Of a DNA stretch of 64,000 nucleotides, positions 57,543 to 64,000 are shown in pieces (position 1 is the stretch's first letter; every line of letters begins with the position of its first letter). The translations under genes were made by a program, and so were the position numbers. Under the pieces are notes generated by a model. That model saw only the letters and a list, made by a program, of their open reading frames with translations. It searched no databases and had not been told where the DNA came from. Origin of the DNA: Ashinkailepas kermadecensis (Eukaryota > Arthropoda > Thecostraca > Neolepadidae); contig JAOTOM010005154.1 of the NCBI GenBank assembly GCA_034440615.1, forward strand, positions 62,001-126,000, given 5' to 3'.

Positions 57543-59218
57543 CTGAGGACAGGCACTGCAGAGTCACAGCTGGACCTGGGGACAGGCACTGTACAGTCAC
57601 AGCTGGACCTGGGGACAGGCACTGTACAGTCACAGCTGGACCTGGGGACAGGTACTGCAGAGTCACAGCTGGACCTGGGGACAGGTACTATTGAGTCACA
57701 GCTGGACCTGGGGATAGGTACTATCAGAGTCACAGATGGACATGGGGACAGGTACTGCAGGGTCACAGCTGGACCTGAGGACAGGCACTGCAGAGTCACA
57801 GCTGGACCTGGGGACAGGCACTGCAGAGTCACAGTTGGACCTGGGGACAGGTACCATTCAGTCACAGCTGGACCTGGGGACAGGCACCTTGCACAGCTTG
57901 AACCTGAGCACAGGTACCACAGAGTCACAGCTGGACCTGGGGACAGGCACCGCAGAGTCACAGCTGGACCTGGGGACAGGTACCACAGAGTCACAGCTGG
58001 ACCTGGGGACAGGCACCGCAGAGTCACAGCTGGACCTGAGGACAGGTACCACAGAGTCACAGCTGGACCTGGGGACAGGTACCGCAGAGTCACAGCTGGA
58101 CCTGGGGACAGGCACTGCAGAGTCACAGTTGGACCTGGGGACCGGTACTATTGAGTCACAGCTGGACCTGGGGACAGATACTATTTGAGTCACAGTTAGA
58201 CCTGGGGACAGGTACCATTGAGTCACAGCTGGACCTGGGGACAGGCACTGCAGAGTCACAGCTGGACCTGGGGACAGGTACCACAGTCACTGGACCTGAG
58301 GACAGGCACTGCAGAGTCACAGCTGGACCTGGGGACCGGGTCACTATTGAGCTGCACCTGAGGACAGATACTATTTGAGTCACAGTTAGACCTGGGGACA
58401 GGTACCATTGAGTCACAGCTGGACCTGGGGACAGGCACTGCAGAGTCACAGCTGGACCTGGGGACAGGCACTGCAGAGTCACAGCTGGACCTGGGGACAG
58501 GCACTGCACAGTCACAGCTGGACCTGGGGACAGGCACTGCAGAGTCACAGCTGGACCTGGGGACAGGTACCACAGTCACAGCTGGACCTGGGGACAGGTA
58601 CTGCAGAGTCACAGCTGGACCTGGGGACAGGCACTGCACAGTCACAGCTGGACCTGGGGACAGGTACCACAGTCACAGCTGGACCTGAGGACAGGTACCA
58701 CAGCCACAGCTGGGCCTGGGGACAGGTACCACAGTCACAGCTGGACCTGGGGACAGGTACTATTGAGTCACAGCTGGATCTGGGGACATGTACCATTGAG
58801 TCACAGCTGGACCTGGGGACAGGTACTATTTGAGTCATAGTTAGACCTGGGGACAGATACCATTGAGTCACAGCTGGACCTGGGGACAGGTACTATTGAG
58901 TCACAGTTGGACTTGGGGACAGGTACCATTGAGTCACGGCTGGAACTAAGTACATGTACCCTTGAGTCATAGTTGGACGTGGGGACAAGTACCACAGAGT
59001 CACAGTTGGACCTGGGGACAGGTACATACCACAGAGTCACAGCTGGACCTGGGGACAGGTACATGCCGCAGAGTCACAGCTGGACCTGGGGACAGGTACA
59101 TGCCGCAGAGTCACAGTTTAAACTGGGGACAGGTACCACATAATCACAGTTGAACCTGGGGATAGGTACCATCGAGTCACAGTTGGACCTGAGGACAGGT
59201 CCAACTGTGACTCGATGG
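57543..59218 (-). repeat. 31-bp tandem array of 3' splice sites
   Basis: About 54 units, read on the minus strand as cctgtccccag/gtccagctgtgactc plus a short spacer. Every unit has a pyrimidine run, CAG and the first exon codons (TCC-AGC-TGT-GAC-TCT; exon TCC-AAC-TGT-GAC-TCT). The unit adjoining the exon at 57542 is the genuine acceptor. Ser/Cys/Pro-rich long frames are by-products. Confidence 0.9.
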
Positions 59219-59460
59219 TGTAACGGGTGCAAGGAAGCAGTGGATATTGTGACGGGTACAGCATGGTAGCAGAGATTGTGACGGGTGCAGAAGAGTAGAA
59301 GGTGTAACTGGTGCAAGGGAGCAACAGATACTGTGACAGGTGCAGCATGTTAGCAGAGATTGTGACGGGTGCAGTAGAGTAGATGGTGCATCGTGTGCAA
59401 GGGAGCAACAGATACCGGGACGGGTGCAGCATGGTAGCAGAGATTGTGAGGGGTGCGGAT
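59219..59460. repeat. Gtgacgggtgcagcatggta minisatellite
   Basis: Irregular units mixing gtgcaagggagcaacagata with gtagcagagattgtgacggg. No exon similarity seen. Confidence 0.8.
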
Positions 59461-59499
59461 ACTATGATTAGGGCCGTCTTGCGGTGCAGGTTGTCTTAC

Positions 59500-59589
59500 C
59501 AGCCGATATACCACGGTTCCTCGCCCTTCTCCATGTTGGCCCTGGACATGGACATGGAGAAAACCTCTGCAAGATCGTTGAATTTCGTC
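59500..59589 (-). CDS. JmjC/cupin-type oxygenase, upstream exon
   Basis: Minus-strand exon with acceptor ggtttgcatttttag (ends 59590) and donor GTAAGA (plus 59494-59499). The 90 bp give one base, 29 codons and two bases: TKFNDLAEVFSMSMSRANME, KGEEPWYIG. The trailing TG plus the first base of the exon at 57542 make Trp, continuing WYIGWSNCD. The family pattern (F..L.EVF.M, then PWYIGW) fits. Further upstream exons (usually including a CQFFPY-type block) were not located in the window. Together the four exons give 146 uninterrupted C-terminal residues. Confidence 0.85.
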
Positions 59590-59590
59590 C

Positions 59591-59879
59591 TAAAAATGCA
59601 AACCATGTGTTCAGAAAACGGTCAGCAACGCATTCACATGCAACAGAAGTGGCTATTCGTACGGATGATGTACGTCGGGCCATTGCCAATGCCCTATCGT
59701 TGTTCAAATTTGGAGGGAGATTGGGAGCAGTGGAATCAGATTTAAAGTTTTTGTTGGAAAATTTGTCCTACCAAATTTACTCCATGAGCCGCAATCACCT
59801 GCTGCAAACATTAACGTACACGATGCTCTACACACCCTACTTAGCTACACCGTACACCCTCAACATCACCATCATCGGC
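59591..59879. other. No recognised feature
   Basis: A plus frame running 59484-59909 overlaps the JmjC exon antisense and is not supported as a gene. Confidence 0.4.
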
Positions 59880-60070
59880 ATCAGAGGCCCAGCCAAGGGG
59901 AGCCTGTAGGAGCCAAAAATACACTAGACGAAACAATCAATTTTAGATTTTCACCACTCGAAACTAAAACTTTTTGCCGAAAGCGCAAAAGGGCCAAAAG
60001 CATTCTATTTTGCATAGCTCTTTTTTTGTCCGGGCCCCTTCTTAAGACAATCCTGACTGCACCACTAATC
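59880..60070 (+). repeat. Dispersed 'cagccaagg' element, subfamily B copy
   Basis: aggcccagccaaggggagcc, gccaaaaatacactagacga and ttttagattttcaccactcg follow in the same order as at 15040-15235. Confidence 0.5.
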
Positions 60071-60559
60071 GTCATGCTATATTGTGAAAGCGGAACACCA
60101 CTTGAGCCTGCACAAGGCAATATACACCACAAAATAAAAACGTGGTTCCGTACATATATACTCCAATTCACATGCAAACTTACACACCATCGCATGCAGA
60201 TGTACGTGTTCATACTCTCAGATCGTTCATCAACTCACATCGAAACTCAAGCACATTGCATACCATACACATCCTGAGCACATTATGTTGCTATTTGCCA
60301 TCATCTGTACATCCACGACTCCAAGCTGCCTGTCAGTGACAACACTGTTATAAATGAAGAATGCTTCACCATTATGTATGATGCCAATGTCAAGCTGTCT
60401 CATAAGCAATTATAATGAGTCCGATAACACTGTCCGGAGGCGCAGCCAATGATGTCCGTGAAGTTAGCCACAGACGGCAAACGGCTCCAGCAGCAACAGG
60501 CAGACGGCTCCAGCAGACAGCTGCAGCAACAAACAACCATTCCTGTACTAGTCCCCTTT
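60071..60559. other. No recognised feature
   Basis: A further ggaggcgcagccaatg start occurs at 60435 without a clear element body. Confidence 0.35.
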
Positions 60560-61197
60560 GTTGGCGTAGGGGTCTCCTTAGCGATCCAGGGTCTCCTCTG
60601 TCAGGCCGGAGGCCCTCTTTCAAGAGCGTGGGATCCTCCATCATACCAGGGTCCCCAATACGGCTCGGGCCCCATCCGTCGGTCAGCGGGCCCGGTCTGA
60701 CTGCCCGAGGTCCTCTCCGGCAACTAGCCCCCCATCCGTCGTCTCAGGGGCCCTCTTTGACAACCCAGGGCCTATTCAGGACGGAGGCCTTTGGCCTTTC
60801 TTGGCTTAGCCTTTCTTCTGTCCTTTCTTTGGCTTGGGCTCGCCGTCAGCTCAGAAGCCCTTCACATTGGCTCGGGGCCCTCCCCGTCAGCCAGGGACCC
60901 TTCCAACGATCCGGGACCCCTCCGTGGACCTGGGAGCCCTCACGTTGGCCCAGCCAAGGGCCCTAGACATCTTCCCAAGTGCATTCTTCATTGACTCTGG
61001 GTCCTCTTCATTGGCCCGGGACCTTTCCGTCAGCCTGGGGCCCATTTCGTCGGCTCAAGGGCCCTTGACGCCGGCCCAGGGGGTCTTCGCGCACCCTTCA
61101 AGGCGGTCGTCTGAGGGCCCCCTCGAACCCTCCAGGAGGGGGTGGGGTGGGGTGGGGGATTTTCCCTCGCCCCCTGGCTACGCCACTGACAGCATTT
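60560..61197 (-). repeat. Dispersed GC-rich element, long copy
   Basis: Read on the minus strand it begins gtcagtggcgtagccagggg at about 61197, has a G/C-rich block, then some twenty degenerate units of about 27 bp (gggccctgggcc, gacgg, aaggg). Open plus frames (LARGPPRQPG and similar) are by-products. Confidence 0.65.
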
Positions 61198-61934
61198 GAC
61201 GTCGCATGATTGCAAAGGCAGGCGCGCGCTTATACCTCAGGAACTTACATCAGTACAGTGTCTTGTTAGTCGTGGTGAGGGACGACTCTCTCGGGCCTGT
61301 CGCACCACATCCCTCTATCTGAGCTCAGAGTCGCTATTTTCGCTCACAAAAAAAGAAACTTCTGTAGCGGTGAAAATGAAAAATGTTTCTGCCCGCCCCC
61401 CCCAACAATCTCGAATCCATGTCTGCATCCATGGACATGACACACGAGCAGCCGCGGCGCCTTATCAGAGGTGTGCATATTTGTGGGTGATCACGTCCGA
61501 CAGCCCTCAGAGCATGTGGTCATGCATAATGCTGAGCCATAGACTGTCAACAGTGACACACACCAACCGTGAACGGCCATACACAGGCTGTGAACAGTGA
61601 CACAGAAACTGAGTACGGCCACCGGTTTAGCTTGTACGCTATCACCCAGTCACGTCTCAGACTATCGAGCAGGCGGAAATAAAAAACCAGCCGGTTTGGA
61701 CAGCGTGCAGCTTTACATGCTCTCATCACAGACAGTTTCACACCAGGTTATCATTGTTAGGAAGACCCAAGTCATCAATGGTGAGATTGCATTCCACTAT
61801 CATCAATCACCATGAGAAAAAAATCGCGCTTGCCTCAGCTTAATTATACGATGTTGATACCGTGTATACACTTTTGGTTGTATATACACAGACACATACA
61901 CACAAACACGCATACATACATGCATGCATATACA
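61198..61934. other. No recognised feature
   Basis: Unique sequence without an assignable exon. Confidence 0.4.
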
Positions 61935-61938
61935 CATA

Positions 61939-62007
<69 letters not shown>

Positions 62008-62254
62008 ACACCATCTCAGCATGTGCAACATTACGTGCTATTCCCCAACATTGAGGGTCCCACAGTCAGTGAACCCGAGTCCGATAACTTTCTCCGCCGC
62101 ACACAGCGGCTGCAATTTTCCCGACTTCTCACAGCGTCGTGATCTCCAGTGGCCTTCCAACGGCCGCCAGGCAATACTGAGCGTCCCAGTTCCCGGTGTC
62201 ACGCCCCGCGGCGACCATAGCTGTACGTGCACACACACACACACACACACACAC
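61935..62254. repeat. (TA)n and (CA)n microsatellites with unique spacer
   Basis: TA run at 61938-62004 and CA run at 62228-62252. The sequence between shows no confident gene. Confidence 0.8.
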
Positions 62255-62329
62255 CAACCCATTGGTTCGAGAGCGGCTCGACCGGTACTGCCAGCTCCAG
62301 GGACCCGCCGACGCGCGGATCCGGCGGTC

Positions 62330-62680
62330 TGACCGGACTCACAAACCCCGCGACTGTGCTGGACCCGCACGGATCCGCCGGTCTGCGGGCCCGTCAAGAT
62401 GTGCCGACAGTTCCAGATCCGCCGGTCTGCGGGCCCGTCAAGATGTGCCGACGGTTCCAGATCCGCCGGTCTGCGGGCCCGTCAAGATGTGCCGACAGTT
62501 CCAGATCTACGATCCGCCGGTCTGGGGCCCGTCAAGATGTGGTGTGCGGGCCCGTCAAGATGTGCCGACAGTTCCGATCCGCCGGTCTGCGGGCCCGTCA
62601 AGATGTGCCGACGGTTCCAGATCCGCCGGTCTGCGGGCCCGTCAAGATGTGCCGACAGTTCCAGATCTACGATTACGATT
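62330..62680. repeat. 44-bp minisatellite
   Basis: About eight units with ccgccggtctgcgggcccgt and aagatgtgccgacagttcca. The last unit runs into atctacgattacgattacga, open as MCRQFQIYDYDYERVC, so this array may also overlap an exon edge; not demonstrated. Confidence 0.85.
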
Positions 62681-62903
62681 ACGAGCGTGTGTGTCGGAAG
62701 AGCAGCTGATTTTCGCCAGATCGCGTACAACAGCCGAGTGCATTTTGTTCCGTGCGCACGGAAGCACGGGCCCAGCGGTGCTGAAACTCGGCGGGATCCA
62801 CGAGCGGCGACGGACATACGAGTCACTGCAGTGCGGCGTACCCGGCGACTGCTGAGGTGATCCGAGGGTCCGAGAGAGCGGAATCCAACGCGACTATCAA
62901 CAG

Positions 62904-63040
62904 AGTTCAACGTGATCCTCTACAGGATCCAGAACGACGGACCGGAGTCGCTCGTCTGCAATTGCAGTCTCACGGATCACAGGAGAAAGCCGGCGAACCT
63001 GCCTGTCTTCTGCACACCGGTCGTTACTGAGCTATTGCAG
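62904..63040 (+). CDS. Candidate internal exon, unassigned protein
   Basis: Acceptor cgactatcaacag ends at 62903 and donor GTAGGA begins at 63041. The 137 bp are two bases then 45 codons: FNVILYRIQNDGPESLVCNC, SLTDHRRKPANLPVFCTPVV, TELLQ. The composition is protein-like, with a beta-strand start and three cysteines. The upstream stretch 62700-62850 is open in two plus frames (SRTTAECILFRAHGSTGPAV in one) and may hold the preceding exon, but no phase-consistent pair was found. Family not recognised. It is opposite in strand to the JmjC gene, so it belongs to a different gene. Confidence 0.4.
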
Positions 63041-63057
63041 GTAGGATTACCGTGCAG

Positions 63058-63525
63058 AGCGCTGGCTCCACCAACACTGGTCGCGCCACTGCACCGTCCA
63101 TGTTCGGTGTCAACCACGAGGTGGCGGGCGCTGGCTCCACCGACACTGTTCGCGCCACTGCACCGTCCATGTTCGGTGTCAACCACGAGGTGGCGGGCGC
63201 TGGCTCCACCGCACTTTACACATGTTCGAAGTGCGCCACTGCACCGTCCATGTTCGGTGTCAACCACGAGGTGGCGGGCGCTGGCTCCACCGACACTGTT
63301 CGCGCCACTGCACCGTCCATGTTCGGTGTCAACCACGAGGTGGCGGGCACTGGCGCCACCGACTTCGCCACTGCACCCCCCATGTTCGGTGTCAACCACG
63401 AGGGGGGGGGACTGGCGCCACCGAACGTTCGCCACTCACGCCATGTTGTCAACCACGAGGGGGGGGGCCACGACACGTTCGCGCCACCGACACCGTTCGC
63501 GCCACTGCACCGCCCATGCCCTGTG
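63058..63525. repeat. 69-bp minisatellite
   Basis: About six units with gtccatgttcggtgtcaacc, acgaggtggcgggcgctggc and caccgacactgttcgcgcca; the last copies are shortened. Confidence 0.9.
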
Positions 63526-63639
63526 TCAGTAGTGAGGTGATGGACGCTGGGGTCTTACGCCGTTTACAAAACTGCACCAATCCACATTACTGTAAATCGC
63601 TGGGACAGATTAAAAGCTCCTAGCATTACACGACTATTT

Positions 63640-64000
63640 AAAAATCCCAAGTCTGAGAACAGTTGGAGGATCCGAGGGATCCTCCAGACGGTCGCCTGGG
63701 AGTTACACCTTGAGGGGCCCGCCCGCAAGGGTCTCTCAAGACGTAGGCACAGAGGGGCAAGGGGCAAGGCCCCTGGACCGATGAAAAGGGCTCCGGGCTG
63801 AAGGAGATGGGCACGGGCCGATGAAGATATTTCTGAGTCAACGGAGTGCCCATGGGTAGATGATAAAGGCCCTGGGCTGGGCCAACGTGAATGGCTTCTA
63901 GGTAAACAGAGGGGCTCCGGATCGTTAGAATGGGCCCTGGGCTAACGGAGGGGACCCGAAGCCAATAGAAGAGCCCCGGAGTGACGGCGGGGCCCAAGCA
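63640..64000 (+). repeat. Dispersed GC-rich element, copy running off the window
   Basis: gagggatcctccagacggtc, gcctgggagttacaccttga, then units with gggccctgggctaacg; the order matches the copy at 13322. The end lies beyond the window. Confidence 0.6.

Noticed and set aside
57386..58645. Long Ser/Cys/Pro-rich frames in the 31-bp array
   Set aside because: Repeat by-products. Only the last 136 bases (57407-57542), with the JmjC motifs and splice sites, are kept as an exon.
59484..59909. 142-codon plus-strand ORF
   Set aside because: It overlaps, antisense, the JmjC exon at 59500-59589, which has splice sites and family motifs, and it continues into a dispersed repeat.

Overview
The window looks like repeat-rich nuclear DNA of an animal. 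It has no bacterial gene density, operons or ribosome binding sites. Coding sequence comes as short exons with consistent splice phases, buried among minisatellites, TA and GA microsatellites, tRNA-derived SINEs and decayed transposons. One gene encodes a chitin-binding peritrophin-A domain and a BEL/Pao relic is present, so an arthropod (perhaps a crustacean) is my best guess. That is inference, not proof.

Layout. 0-5 kb: relic of a transposase-like gene, an unassigned terminal exon, and the first two copies of a very short hairpin retroposon. 6-12 kb: CACGTG-rich, 31-bp and 62-bp arrays and a SINE with target-site duplications. 16-17 kb: two unassigned exons, the second behind a 73-bp array that repeats its splice acceptor. 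18-27.4 kb: minisatellites, including a 133-bp higher-order array and a 38-bp array. 27.5-32.3 kb: three phase-compatible exons of a chitin-binding protein, the middle one behind four copies of its own acceptor region. 35-39 kb: candidate exons. 39.06-41.94 kb: a bounded but inactivated Transib/RAG1-like DNA transposon inside a 62-bp array. 43.5-44.9 kb: a GC-rich 31-bp array. 45-50 kb: SINEs and an inverted repeat. 50.76-59.59 kb, minus strand: four phase-compatible C-terminal exons of a JmjC/cupin-type oxygenase whose introns hold a BEL/Pao relic, a LINE 3' end, a splice-donor array and a splice-acceptor array. 60-64 kb: a dispersed GC-rich element and one more candidate exon.

Most notable points. 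(1) The transposon has terminal inverted repeats with an RSS-like heptamer and GGCGC target duplications; removing it and one duplication restores the surrounding repeat unit. Its transposase is broken at the first catalytic Asp and lacks the C-terminal Glu region. (2) At least four minisatellites appear to be amplified splice junctions, each unit carrying a splice site and part of the adjoining exon. (3) A hairpin unit of about 47-59 bp, matching the 3' tail of a tRNA-SINE here, occurs in four stand-alone copies, three flanked by direct repeats of 10-16 bp.

Most very long open frames in the window (up to about 570 codons) are by-products of repeats whose unit length is not a multiple of three and lacks stops; they are not annotated as genes. 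Family assignments rest on remembered motifs, since no search could be run.
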